Below are positions 16,431-25,482 of a stretch of DNA of 47,164 bases, piece after piece. This stretch comes from Aquimarina litoralis. Lineage in GTDB: Bacteria; Bacteroidota; Bacteroidia; Flavobacteriales; Flavobacteriaceae. Within the stretch, counting starts at the first letter, position 1, and each line of letters starts with the position of its first letter. Position numbers and translations under genes: made by a program. The stretch is from assembly GCF_019295435.1 (NCBI RefSeq), contig NZ_WEKL01000001.1:99286-146449 (forward strand). Direction: 5' to 3'. The notes under the pieces were generated by a model. It made no database searches. It was not told the DNA's origin and saw only the letters and a program-made list of their open reading frames with translations.

Positions 16431-16539
16431 GAAAGCTTTTTTTGGACCATTTGTTTAAAATCAACAATATATCAGGTCAAAATTTAATATATCTTCAAAA
16501 CACAGTATCTTTACAACTCAAAAATTTAATTCGAAAAAC

Positions 16540-18093
16540 ATGGCAACTATAGCAGTAGATTTTGGAATAGAAGAAGCGCTAAGACAACTAGGTGTTTCTG
16601 ATCTAAATAAAGGAACTTCAACTGGAACCGATTGGTTTTCAAATGGTGAAGAAATCTCATCTTTCTCTCCGGTAGATGGTGATTTGATTGGAAAGGTTAC
16701 CACCACAACGAAAGAAGATTACGAAAAAGTAATAGCGGCGGCTCAATCTGCTTTTAAGTCATGGAAACTAATGCCTGCTCCACAGCGAGGTGAAATAGTA
16801 AGGCAGTTTGGAGAAGAGTTAAGGAGACTAAAAGAACCACTTGGTAAATTGGTTTCTTACGAAATGGGTAAATCATATCAAGAAGGTTTAGGAGAGGTTC
16901 AGGAGATGATAGATATTTGCGATTTTGCAGTAGGGTTATCTAGACAATTACATGGGCTTACAATGCATTCTGAAAGACCTGGTCATAGAATGTATGAACA
17001 ATATCATCCTCTAGGAATTGTTGGAATAATTTCAGCGTTTAACTTTCCAGTTGCTGTTTGGTCATGGAATACCGCTTTGGCATGGATTTGTGGAGATGTA
17101 TGTGTATGGAAGCCAAGTGAAAAAACACCACTTTGTGGAGTAGCTTGCCAGAATATTATCGCAAAGGTTTTAAAAGATAATAACCTTCCAGAAGGAATTT
17201 CTTGTTTGATCAATGGAGATTACCAGGTCGGAGAGTTAATGACTACCGACAAACGTATTCCATTAATTTCTGCTACAGGATCTACCAGAATGGGTAAAAT
17301 TGTGGGAGCAACAGTTGGACAACGTTTAGGAAAATCACTATTAGAACTTGGAGGTAACAATGCAATTATTGTAACACCAGATGCAGATATTAAAATGACA
17401 GTCATTGGTGCTGTTTTTGGAGCGGTAGGAACTGCAGGACAACGTTGTACTTCTACAAGAAGGTTGATCATTCATGAATCAATCTATGATAAAGTAAAGA
17501 ATGCTGTTGTAGATGCGTATAAACAATTAAGAATTGGAAATCCACTGGATGAAAATAATCATGTCGGACCTCTTATCGATACTGATGCGGTAAAAGGGTA
17601 TCAAAATGCACTTGAAAAAGTTGTTGAAGAAGGAGGTAATATCGTGGTAGAAGGAGGTGTACTTTCTGGAGAAGGATATGAAAGTGGATGTTATGTAAAA
17701 CCAGCAATTGCAGAAGCTAATAACTCTTTTGAGATTGTACAACATGAAACATTTGCACCTGTTTTATACTTACTGAAGTATGATGGAGATATTGAAAATG
17801 CTATTGAAGTACAAAATGGAGTAGCTCAAGGATTATCTTCAGCAATAATGACAAATAACCTTAGAGAAGCTGAAAGGTTTTTATCACATGCTGGTTCTGA
17901 TTGTGGTATTGCAAATGTAAACATTGGAACTTCTGGAGCAGAGATTGGTGGAGCTTTTGGTGGTGAAAAAGAAACAGGAGGAGGAAGAGAATCTGGTTCT
18001 GATGCCTGGAAAGTGTATATGAGAAGGCAAACTAATACTATAAATTACACTACTGAATTACCTCTTGCTCAGGGAATTAAATTTGATTTATAA
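16540..18093 (+). CDS. Aldehyde dehydrogenase, ALDH7 type (alpha-aminoadipate semialdehyde dehydrogenase-like)
   Basis: Oxidises an aldehyde to the acid with NAD(P)+; ALDH7 enzymes typically take 2-aminoadipate-6-semialdehyde from lysine breakdown. 517 residues. Catalytic features: Asn168 in SAFNFPVAVWSWN, Lys191 in WKPSEKTPL, general base Glu269 in LLELGGNNAIIV and nucleophile Cys303 in GTAGQRCTSTRR. The GGNNAI sequence and C-terminal GGEKETGGGRESGSDAWK are ALDH7-like. Cytoplasmic. A -7-like TATCTTTA lies at 16506-16513 and a strong terminator follows, so it is a single transcription unit. Because it follows the hydroxyanthranilate dioxygenase, action on a muconate semialdehyde cannot be excluded, but the sequence favours the ALDH7 group. 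Confidence 0.88.
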   Translation: MATIAVDFGIEEALRQLGVSDLNKGTSTGTDWFSNGEEISSFSPVDGDLIGKVTTTTKEDYEKVIAAAQSAFKSWKLMPAPQRGEIVRQFGEELRRLKEPLGKLVSYEMGKSYQEGLGEVQEMIDICDFAVGLSRQLHGLTMHSERPGHRMYEQYHPLGIVGIISAFNFPVAVWSWNTALAWICGDVCVWKPSEKTPLCGVACQNIIAKVLKDNNLPEGISCLINGDYQVGELMTTDKRIPLISATGSTRMGKIVGATVGQRLGKSLLELGGNNAIIVTPDADIKMTVIGAVFGAVGTAGQRCTSTRRLIIHESIYDKVKNAVVDAYKQLRIGNPLDENNHVGPLIDTDAVKGYQNALEKVVEEGGNIVVEGGVLSGEGYESGCYVKPAIAEANNSFEIVQHETFAPVLYLLKYDGDIENAIEVQNGVAQGLSSAIMTNNLREAERFLSHAGSDCGIANVNIGTSGAEIGGAFGGEKETGGGRESGSDAWKVYMRRQTNTINYTTELPLAQGIKFDL

Positions 18094-18110
18094 TAATAAA
18101 ACATTTTTAG

Positions 18111-18142
18111 AAAGCACCTATTGAAAGATAGGTGCTTTTTTT
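18111..18142 (+). terminator. Strong terminator after the ALDH gene
   Basis: Eleven-bp perfect stem AAAGCACCTAT/ATAGGTGCTTT with a 6-nt loop and a T tail. Confidence 0.92.
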
Positions 18143-18263
18143 GTTTTAACGGGGAATATTCACCCTTTTCGAAAGATTAAATGGATAAGAGTGCAAGAGA
18201 ATACATATCTTCGCAGAATTAAAGACGCAACCTAATATGTAAAAATGCATCTTTATAACAAAT

Positions 18264-18650
18264 ATGAAAAGGATTATGAAGAAATTAGCACTTATACTTT
18301 TAACTATTTGTTGTGCTTGTAACCTTGACGAACAAGATACCCAAGATCCTGTTTTTTGTACAGATGAACTTAGACCAGGATTAGAGATTACTGTTTTGGA
18401 TTCCTTAGATAATACGGTTATTACTTCAGGAATTATGGTAATCGCTAAAGATGGTGATTATACAGAAACACTTGTAAATTTTGAAGGTACAACCACTTTT
18501 GTCGGAGCTTTTGAGAGAACAGGTACGTATTCAATCAGTATTGGTAGTGAAGTTTATGAGAACTTCTCTTCTACAGAATCAATTATGGTGGATAAGGATA
18601 TTTGTCATGTAATTACAGAAAGCAGAGAAATTATTCTTCAATCAAATTAA
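18264..18650 (+). CDS. Small hypothetical lipoprotein
   Basis: 128 residues. Signal peptide with lipobox-like ICCAC ahead of NLDEQDTQD (a second in-frame ATG at 18276 gives the same mature protein). The mature part looks like one small beta-sandwich of about 95 residues: ITVLDSLDNTVITSGIMVIAKDGDYTETL, then GTYSISIGSEVYENFSS, resembling carboxypeptidase-regulatory-like or Ig-like folds. Two Cys (in VFCTDEL and DICHV) could pair. A TATCTTCG -7-like sequence lies at 18206-18213. Role unknown. Confidence 0.65.
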   Translation: MKRIMKKLALILLTICCACNLDEQDTQDPVFCTDELRPGLEITVLDSLDNTVITSGIMVIAKDGDYTETLVNFEGTTTFVGAFERTGTYSISIGSEVYENFSSTESIMVDKDICHVITESREIILQSN

Positions 18651-18737
18651 CAAGATAGTACCATAATTTGATAATATTTTAACAAATGTTTTGTTTTCAA
18701 TGAGTTAGATTTGGAATTCACACAAATTAACTTAAAT

Positions 18738-21700
18738 ATGAATTCAACTCTACAAAACCTCAAACGAGGCTTCTTCGTTTGTGGGGTAATGTTATCTACA
18801 CTTACGATAACAGCGCAAACACAAAAGCTTAAAACTACAGCAGATCAAAAACCCGCTAAAGGTCATCAATTGTACAAGCAAACTAAAATGTTTGATAGCA
18901 AAAAAGGATCTACTGATGCAACAACTCCAATTCAAAGACAGGCAGATAATGCAATTGAAAGATCAAAGTTTGATTTATTGAGATTGCAGGATCCGTCTAC
19001 CCGTAAAATACCACAAGGTATTAGAAAAGCAGAGCTAAAATACTCGGGTAAAATTAGTATTAGTGATGATTCACAGAAATCATTACAAGCAGCTCCTAAA
19101 TCAGGGAGGTTTTCTTTTTGGAAAAATAGAGGTCCTTTTAACGTAGGAGGAAGAACACGAGCCTTGGCTATCGACAGAAGAAATGAAAATGTAATTCTAG
19201 CCGGTGGAGTTTCTGGTGGACTATGGAGGACTGAAAATGGTGGAGAAAGCTGGAGAAAAATTACAAGATCTTTCCAAAGTCCTAGCATTACAGGAATTAT
19301 ACAAGATCCAAGACCTCGACACAGCTTTACATGGTATTACATTTCAGGAGAACGTTGGGGAAATTCTGCAAGTGCTGGAGGAGCATTTTATCAAGGTAGT
19401 GGAGTGTATAAATCCAGAGATGGAGGACGCACTTTCGAATTACTTACAGCTACGGTAAATCCTAATGTTGGTATATTTAATACTAACGAACCTTTTGATC
19501 TAATTAATTCCATAGCGATAGATCCTAGAAATGGTGATATTTATTTAGGAACAATTACAGGAATCCAAAGATCTCAAGATGGTGGAAATTCTTTTACAGA
19601 AGTATTATCTGGTGGTTTTGATTCTAAGGGAGAAGTTGCAATATCTTCAACTGGTCAAATATATGCCACTATAGATTCTGATAATGATCCTACTGCAGGT
19701 TTCTTTACATCTACGGATGGTGAAACATGGACAAATATTACACCAGAAGGTTTCGTGCCTGCCTACGGTAGAACTGTAATGGGAATTGATCCTTCCAACG
19801 AGAATACTGTATACTTCTTTACTCAGAATAATAGTGGAGGTATCCCTGCATTATTAAATAGATATGATGTTACAACAAACTCTTGGACTGATTTGAGTGC
19901 TAATTTGCCTTTTGGAATAGGTGGTCCAGTAGGAAATCTAAACTTGCAAGGAGAATATAATATGGTAGTTAAAGTACACCCTACAAACAGTAATATGGTA
20001 TTTGTTGGTGGTACAAATGTCTATAGATCAATGGACGGATTTACAACACCAACAGGGCAAGAAAGTTGGATAGCTGGGTATTCTCCACTAAATAATGTTA
20101 GTTTATACACAAATCAACATCCAGATCAGCATGTATTAACATTCTTTCCATCAAATCCTAATAAAGCCTTATCAGGAAATGACGGTGGAGTTTATGTAAC
20201 AGAGGATATTACTGCTACCAATGATGGTATAGAACCAGTTGCTTGGACTTCTTTGAATAACGGATATATCACTACACAACCATATCATGTTGCTTTTGAT
20301 CCTGAACCAAATACCGATGATTTGGTAGCAGGATTCCAGGATAATGGAACTTGGTTTACTAACTCTACTGATTCTGATGCTATTTGGGAATCAGATTTTG
20401 GAGGAGATGGTGCATATAGTGCAATTGCAGATAATGGAAGAACTCGATACGTTTCTTCTCAAAGAGGAAATGTATTCCGATTTAATTTTGATGAAGAAGG
20501 AGAATTTGAATCGTTCTCAGCAGTTGAACCAGCTGGTGCTTCAGGTTTCGCATTTGTAAACCCTTTTATTTTGGACCCTAACAATGATAATATCATGTAC
20601 ATGCCAGCAGGAAGTACAATTTGGAGAAATAATGACCTTGATGGATTGCCATTATTTACCAATACAAATGCAACGGAAAACTGGGTTAATTTAACTAATA
20701 CTTCAACACCAGATGGATCAACTATATCAGCTTTAGCAACTTCGCGATTCCCTGTAGCAAACAGATTATATTATGGAACTAGTTCTGGAATAATTTTCAG
20801 AATGGACAATGCAAACATCGATAATCAAGAAGTTGTAGACATTTCTACAGGAAAAGGACTTCCAGCAGGTTTTGTGAACGATGTAAATATCGATCCATCA
20901 AATGCTGATCGTGTAATTGTGACATTTTCGAACTACGGAATACCAAGTGTATTTATTACAGAAGATGGAGGAGATACATGGACAAATGTTAGTGGTAATT
21001 TAGAAGAAAATGCAGATGGAACAGGAAATGGACCTTCAGTAAGAAGTACCGCATTCTTAGGAAGTAGTACAGGAAGATTTGGAGCACGTCTTCAAAGAGT
21101 TTTTGCAGCGACAAGTACAGGTTTGTATTCCACAAGAAGATTAAATGGTCAGAATACGGTTTGGAGAAAAGAAAACTTTGCCATAGGTAATTCAGTTGCT
21201 GATGAAGTAGTTACCAGAAAAGATGGGTTTATTGCAGTAGCTGCTCATGGAAGTGGTTTGTTTAGTGCTCGTTTCCCTATTACTGCAAATCCGTTGCCAG
21301 AAGCTTCATTAACTACGGCCTTTTTATTAGAAGATTTTAGTGTTAGTGAAAATAGTGAAGATAGCACAATTGACATCACAGGTTTATTCGTGCAATCTGA
21401 AGGATTGCCAATTGATATTGAATTAACCAATTCTAATCCAGAATTAGTAACTGCAGTATTAACTGGAAATACTTTGACACTATCTTATGCTCCAGATAGT
21501 ATTGGTGCTGCAGCTATTGGTTTGATTGCAACTTCAGGTGAAGAGCAAGTAGCAGAAGGGTTTACAGTTACCGTTGCTGAACCAACTATTTATGAGCAAA
21601 CAAATGCTCAAGTATCGGTATTACCATCACAAAATTTCTTAGATTTTAATGGTTTAGCGCAATCTGCAGATGATTTTACAGTTCCTGCTGGTAACACTTG

Positions 21701-22424
21701 GAGCATAGACAGAATAGTTGCTTTTGGAGCGGTAAATGGAAGCCCTGCTTTAAATAATGTTAGCATTGTGATATATGAAAATGAAGGAGGTATTCCTGGT
21801 GCTGAGGTTTATAATAGTGGAGAGATAGTTCCTATTTCAGAACCTAATATTTCGAATCTGAATATCGGTCTACCAGAACCTGTGATTTTAGAAAGTGGAG
21901 AGTACTGGATTTCAGTATATACGAATCTTGCATTTAATGGAGGAAATCAGTGGTTCTGGGCATCTCAAGATAATGTTGTAGGTGAAGTAAGTCAGTTTAG
22001 AGATCCTGTAAACCTTTTCGGAACAGGAGCTATTGATTGGACTGCAACTACCGATGCATTAGGAAGAAATCCGTTAGATCAAATTTTCCAAATTTACGGA
22101 GATATCATTACTTCTGGTGATGAACCAGTTGCGCCAGAAACGGAAGCTCCATTAGCTACGTTGGATTTAGTAAATGAGATTGCCGTGTATCCTAACCCTT
22201 CTAATAATATTTTCTTCTTTAATTTAGGAGATACTATTTCTAAATCAAGCAATAGTGTAGATATTAATATATTTAACAGTACAGGTAATCTGGTACATTC
22301 TATATCTGATGTAAATTCTAATGCCAGTGTAAACTGGGATGCTTCACGTTTATCATCAGGTTTGTATTATGCGAAGGTTTCAGGAACAGGAACAAATAAA
22401 GTTATTAAGTTATTAAAGAAATAA
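18738..22424 (+). CDS. Giant secreted Vps10/BNR-repeat protein with T9SS sorting domain
   Basis: 1228 residues from ATG 18738 (a TTG at 18711 would add nine residues before the signal peptide). Signal peptide ends at TITAQ. Then a conserved opening FWKNRGPFNVGGRTRALAID and many BNR/sortilin-type blades with Asp-box forms such as SGGLWRTENGGESWRKI, SQDGGNSFTEVL and TEDGGDTWTNVSGNL, forming one or two beta-propellers over ~120-830. A beta-rich region ~880-1110 follows. The last ~80 residues are a type A sorting domain with IAVYPNPSNN and SSGLYYAKV, so it should be cell-surface or secreted. Homologous over the propeller to the minus-strand gene at 37366-40473, which lacks the sorting domain. Often annotated as glycosyl hydrolase, but no catalytic residues are recognisable. 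Confidence 0.87.
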   Translation: MNSTLQNLKRGFFVCGVMLSTLTITAQTQKLKTTADQKPAKGHQLYKQTKMFDSKKGSTDATTPIQRQADNAIERSKFDLLRLQDPSTRKIPQGIRKAELKYSGKISISDDSQKSLQAAPKSGRFSFWKNRGPFNVGGRTRALAIDRRNENVILAGGVSGGLWRTENGGESWRKITRSFQSPSITGIIQDPRPRHSFTWYYISGERWGNSASAGGAFYQGSGVYKSRDGGRTFELLTATVNPNVGIFNTNEPFDLINSIAIDPRNGDIYLGTITGIQRSQDGGNSFTEVLSGGFDSKGEVAISSTGQIYATIDSDNDPTAGFFTSTDGETWTNITPEGFVPAYGRTVMGIDPSNENTVYFFTQNNSGGIPALLNRYDVTTNSWTDLSANLPFGIGGPVGNLNLQGEYNMVVKVHPTNSNMVFVGGTNVYRSMDGFTTPTGQESWIAGYSPLNNVSLYTNQHPDQHVLTFFPSNPNKALSGNDGGVYVTEDITATNDGIEPVAWTSLNNGYITTQPYHVAFDPEPNTDDLVAGFQDNGTWFTNSTDSDAIWESDFGGDGAYSAIADNGRTRYVSSQRGNVFRFNFDEEGEFESFSAVEPAGASGFAFVNPFILDPNNDNIMYMPAGSTIWRNNDLDGLPLFTNTNATENWVNLTNTSTPDGSTISALATSRFPVANRLYYGTSSGIIFRMDNANIDNQEVVDISTGKGLPAGFVNDVNIDPSNADRVIVTFSNYGIPSVFITEDGGDTWTNVSGNLEENADGTGNGPSVRSTAFLGSSTGRFGARLQRVFAATSTGLYSTRRLNGQNTVWRKENFAIGNSVADEVVTRKDGFIAVAAHGSGLFSARFPITANPLPEASLTTAFLLEDFSVSENSEDSTIDITGLFVQSEGLPIDIELTNSNPELVTAVLTGNTLTLSYAPDSIGAAAIGLIATSGEEQVAEGFTVTVAEPTIYEQTNAQVSVLPSQNFLDFNGLAQSADDFTVPAGNTWSIDRIVAFGAVNGSPALNNVSIVIYENEGGIPGAEVYNSGEIVPISEPNISNLNIGLPEPVILESGEYWISVYTNLAFNGGNQWFWASQDNVVGEVSQFRDPVNLFGTGAIDWTATTDALGRNPLDQIFQIYGDIITSGDEPVAPETEAPLATLDLVNEIAVYPNPSNNIFFFNLGDTISKSSNSVDINIFNSTGNLVHSISDVNSNASVNWDASRLSSGLYYAKVSGTGTNKVIKLLKK

Positions 22425-22460
22425 ATCTTTAGAATTTAATAACAATTAATTATGACTAAA

Positions 22461-22488
22461 GGAGTTGATATCATCGGCTCCTTTTTTT
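22461..22488 (+). terminator. Terminator after the giant Vps10/BNR gene
   Basis: GGAGTTGAT/ATCGGCTCC stem (nine pairs, two of them G-U) with loop ATC and seven T. Confidence 0.88.
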
Positions 22489-22500
22489 ATCTTAAAAGTT

Positions 22501-22992
22501 ATGAATAAGATAGTATATATTGGATTATTGGCAGTTTTGTTTTCTTGTAAATCAAATAGTATAGCTCAAGAAAAAAGAGGAAACACTAGTGATAAGATAA
22601 AGAAAGAAAAGGTGGAAACACCAAAGTTTGGAGATCTTAATAGTGATGTGATCCGATCAAATTCGATTCTTCAAAATCAAATGGCTCCAAACACAATATA
22701 TCTTACAGTGATTGTTTTGGAAGTTTTAGAAAATAGAAACATTTGTACTAAAAACTATCCGAATGTAGGTAGAGTAAAAGTGAAAAGTGTTAAAGGTTCT
22801 GGTTCTGGAATTGTGAATATGATTTCACAAAATCAGGAAATCATGGTAGCATTGCGAAAAGGAATTTCTAAAGATGTAAGTGATTTAAAAAGCAAAATAC
22901 ATCAAGAAATTTCCATAGTAGTACGAGAAAAACCATGTTCAGACTTTAATCATACCATGTACGAAATTGTAAGTATTTCAGGTGCAAGTTAA
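22501..22992 (+). CDS. Small hypothetical lipoprotein
   Basis: 163 residues from ATG 22501. Lipoprotein signal MNKIVYIGLLAVLFSC with Cys16, followed by a Lys-rich linker ~20-45. The mature region holds TIYLTVIVLEVL, then RVKVKSVKGSGSGIVNMISQNQEIMVAL and EISIVVREKPC, suggesting a small OB-like or beta-barrel domain with two Cys (NICTKN, KPCSDF). I do not recognise a family. An upstream start at 22465 would lie inside the preceding terminator and is rejected. Ends 2 bp before the convergent zinc-ribbon gene. Confidence 0.65.
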   Translation: MNKIVYIGLLAVLFSCKSNSIAQEKRGNTSDKIKKEKVETPKFGDLNSDVIRSNSILQNQMAPNTIYLTVIVLEVLENRNICTKNYPNVGRVKVKSVKGSGSGIVNMISQNQEIMVALRKGISKDVSDLKSKIHQEISIVVREKPCSDFNHTMYEIVSISGAS

Positions 22993-22994
22993 TA

Positions 22995-24113
22995 TTATTG
23001 TTGATTGCCATAAGTATCTAATAGCCAAATAACCAAAGCTATGATAGCGATACTGAATAGTACAGTAAAAAATATTTTCCAAAATGAATAAGGTCTTTGA
23101 CCTGATATACGACCTGTTTGACCATTTACGAAAAAATTATATTTTTTGTTATTGTATTTATATGCACTTATATATACAGGCAGCAGAATATGTTTAAAAG
23201 TTTCTTCAGACAAACTCATGTTTATCGAATGGACACGTTGAGTATCACCACCAATATCATGTCGGGACCAAGAACGAGCAATCTTTTCAGCTTCTTTTGT
23301 AGATGATAAATGACCGTCTTTTAATGGGATTGTATACTTTTCAGTAACAAAACCGGCTAAATAACCTGTATTGAAAGGTTCTAAAGCCTTAAGATTCCAA
23401 TGGGCAATCTTATTAGGAATCGAATTATTACGTTGATGTGAAGCTTTTATAAGAGTGTCATCAACAAAACCACTTACACTTCCACTAGCTGGCGTCCATC
23501 GCGTTCTTCTTTCTTGTCGTGTTCTCTGAACAGTTTTACCGTTTACAGTTGTTGTATAAGGTACACTAACATAATAATAATCTCCTCTCTGACCAGTATA
23601 TGTAGCATACAATTGTGCATCAAATGTCCAGTATGGTAAATATAGACCTTTTGTGTTTTGAGGGTCTAAAGCTGCTTTTTTTAGTTTATTGGGTGCAAAC
23701 CACAATCCTTGTACCCATTTTGAAAATATTTGATGAGATTTTTTTTGATCAAATTGAAAAGGAAGAACCGCACCAGGAAGAATCCAGTCCTCTTTATAAG
23801 CATCTTCAATGATTAGTGGTGTTGTGCAATACACACAATGCAATGATTTGTAATTCTCTTCTACATGTTGATTAGCACCACAATTTTTGCATTGTAACAT
23901 TAAAATCTCTTCAGAATGGGAAAGCGAGCCCATTTCTTCTAAATATGGTTTTAATTCTAACTCTTTAAAACCATCTTCATTTGGAACAATAGTTTCTTCA
24001 TGACCACAATAATCACATTTAATTGATGTAGTTCCTGGTTTATAGGTTAGTTCTGCACCACAGTTTACACAAGACTTTTTTTGTTCGGAAAATGCTTTTT
24101 TTTCTTCTTCCAT
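22995..24113 (-). CDS. Double zinc-ribbon, single-pass membrane protein (SPFH partner)
   Basis: 372 residues. Two TFIIB-like zinc ribbons: Cys15, Cys18, Cys33, Cys36, and Cys75, Cys78, Cys93, Cys96. Then a conserved middle domain with WILPGAVLPFQFDQ, FAPNKLKKAAL, GLYLPYWTFDAQLYATYTGQRGDYYYV and LEPFNTGYLAGF, and one membrane segment near the C-terminus (FFTVLFSIAIIALVIWLL, ~347-364), leaving almost the whole protein on one side. Genes of this type are commonly found next to SPFH proteins annotated virion core protein, as here, with the SPFH gene 90 bp upstream in the same orientation. A joint membrane-associated complex is inferred; no activity is known to me. Confidence 0.8.
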   Translation of the reverse strand: MEEEKKAFSEQKKSCVNCGAELTYKPGTTSIKCDYCGHEETIVPNEDGFKELELKPYLEEMGSLSHSEEILMLQCKNCGANQHVEENYKSLHCVYCTTPLIIEDAYKEDWILPGAVLPFQFDQKKSHQIFSKWVQGLWFAPNKLKKAALDPQNTKGLYLPYWTFDAQLYATYTGQRGDYYYVSVPYTTTVNGKTVQRTRQERRTRWTPASGSVSGFVDDTLIKASHQRNNSIPNKIAHWNLKALEPFNTGYLAGFVTEKYTIPLKDGHLSSTKEAEKIARSWSRHDIGGDTQRVHSINMSLSEETFKHILLPVYISAYKYNNKKYNFFVNGQTGRISGQRPYSFWKIFFTVLFSIAIIALVIWLLDTYGNQQ

Positions 24114-24151
24114 TGAGAAGTTTTACTACTAAAGGTTTTACAAAATAATTT

Positions 24152-24180
24152 CCTTCTTCTGCCAAAGAAACAGAAGAAGG
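24152..24180. repeat. Perfect 10-bp stem-loop between SPFH and zinc-ribbon genes
   Basis: CCTTCTTCTG and CAGAAGAAGG with a 9-nt loop. On the minus-strand transcript it lies between the two genes. The bases after it (AAATTATTTTG) are not a good U-tract, so attenuation or mRNA processing is as likely as termination. Confidence 0.6.
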
Positions 24181-24203
24181 ATAAAATCTATATTATAATT
24201 GGT

Positions 24204-25340
24204 TTATGCGCCAGGTAATGGTGGAGGAGTACTTCCGCCTAAAAATGGTTTTAATTCTTCAACATCTTTTATGGCTGCCCAGTTCGCCATTCCCTGCTTC
24301 CATACTAGAGAGTCCTTATTCACCGTTCTATTGGCAAATAATGCTTTAAGTTGGTCAAAAGATACAGGTCCCGCTTGCTGTCCATTGATGGCATAGAAAT
24401 ATTGTACTTGAACAGGCATTGGCGGAGGTGCTACCGGAGATGTTTGTTGAGGTTGTGCTTGTTGTTGATTTGTCATTGGATTCATTATACCTCCCATTTG
24501 TTGGGCAAGAACAAATCCCATTCCCATTCCCATTCCAGCACCTGCTGTTCCGCCTTCATTTGCAGCAGCTGCTTCAATAGCTTTAGCAGATTTGAATTTT
24601 GCTAGTTTATCTAAATCTAGTTTATCAATCCTGCTATACTCAAAAATTTCCTTTTTAAGATCCTCAGGCATGGAAACATTCTCGATATAGAATTTTTCCA
24701 AAGAAATACCTACAGAGTTAAATTCAAGTTGCATTACTTCCTTACACGTTTCAGATAATTCTGTGGTATTTGCCGCATATAATTCTATAGGAAAATTGGC
24801 TTCACCAACAGTATCAGTAAAACGTGTAGAAATTAAACTTTTAAGATGTTCATTAATTTCAAAACTGGTAAAGTTAGCGTCGGTACCAACAATATCAACA
24901 ATAAATTTCCCTGGATCATTTATTTTAAAAGCATAGGTACCAAAAGCTCGTATTTCTACCAATCCAAAACGATCGTCGTTTAAAGTAATAGGGTTTTTAG
25001 TTCCCCATTTTTCATTCGTAAAAAGTCGTGTATTTACAAAATACACTTCAGCCTTAAACGGACTATTGAATCCATATTTCCAACCTTTTAAAGTAGTTAG
25101 AATAGGAAGATTTTGGGTGTTTAAAGTGTAGGTTCCTGGCTCAAATACATCTGCCAGTTGACCTTCATTCACAAATACTGCTGTCTGCCCTTCTCTTACA
25201 ATAAGTTGAGCACCATTTTTTATTTCGTTTTGATAACGTTCGAATCTATGAACAATAGTGTCTTGCGTATTGTCTAACCATTCTACGATATCTATAAATT
25301 CATTACTAAGCTTTTTCTTTATTTCGTCAAAAATTCCCAT
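24204..25340 (-). CDS. SPFH-domain protein with C-terminal GYF_2 domain
   Basis: 378 residues. The N-terminal amphipathic part is MGIFDEIKKKLSNEFIDIVEW; the SPFH/Band-7 domain ~40-250 has LIVREGQTAVFVNEGQLADVFEPGTYTL and VEIRAFGTYAFKINDPGKFI; ~255-310 is a low-complexity Ala/Gly/Met then Gln/Pro linker; ~314-367 is a GYF_2 domain (YFYAINGQQAGPVSFDQLKALF and WKQGMANWAAIKDVEEL). The C-terminus is Pro-rich, PPPLPGA. Resembles the YdjL/virion core protein group, whose SPFH parts assemble on membranes. GYF_2 domains often bind Pro-rich peptides, and this protein carries such tracts itself. Probably cotranscribed with the downstream zinc-ribbon membrane protein. Confidence 0.88.
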   Translation of the reverse strand: MGIFDEIKKKLSNEFIDIVEWLDNTQDTIVHRFERYQNEIKNGAQLIVREGQTAVFVNEGQLADVFEPGTYTLNTQNLPILTTLKGWKYGFNSPFKAEVYFVNTRLFTNEKWGTKNPITLNDDRFGLVEIRAFGTYAFKINDPGKFIVDIVGTDANFTSFEINEHLKSLISTRFTDTVGEANFPIELYAANTTELSETCKEVMQLEFNSVGISLEKFYIENVSMPEDLKKEIFEYSRIDKLDLDKLAKFKSAKAIEAAAANEGGTAGAGMGMGMGFVLAQQMGGIMNPMTNQQQAQPQQTSPVAPPPMPVQVQYFYAINGQQAGPVSFDQLKALFANRTVNKDSLVWKQGMANWAAIKDVEELKPFLGGSTPPPLPGA

Positions 25341-25426
25341 CGGTAAGTTGATTTAAAATTCGTGTTCTAAAGCTACAAAATACGATGGTTGTGTAAAAAT
25401 TAATTTTAATTTAATTACAAAAGGAC

Positions 25427-25457
25427 AAACCTCAATATGATTCACATATTAAGGTTT
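25427..25457 (-). terminator. Hairpin downstream of the collagen-like gene
   Basis: AAACCT-c-AATATG / CATATT-a-AGGTTT with a 5-nt loop (12 pairs and one mismatch), followed on the minus strand by GTCCTTTT. Probable terminator of the 25483-26115 gene, with an imperfect U-tract. Confidence 0.5.
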
Positions 25458-25482
25458 TGAAGTACAAATAAGGGTAGACAGA

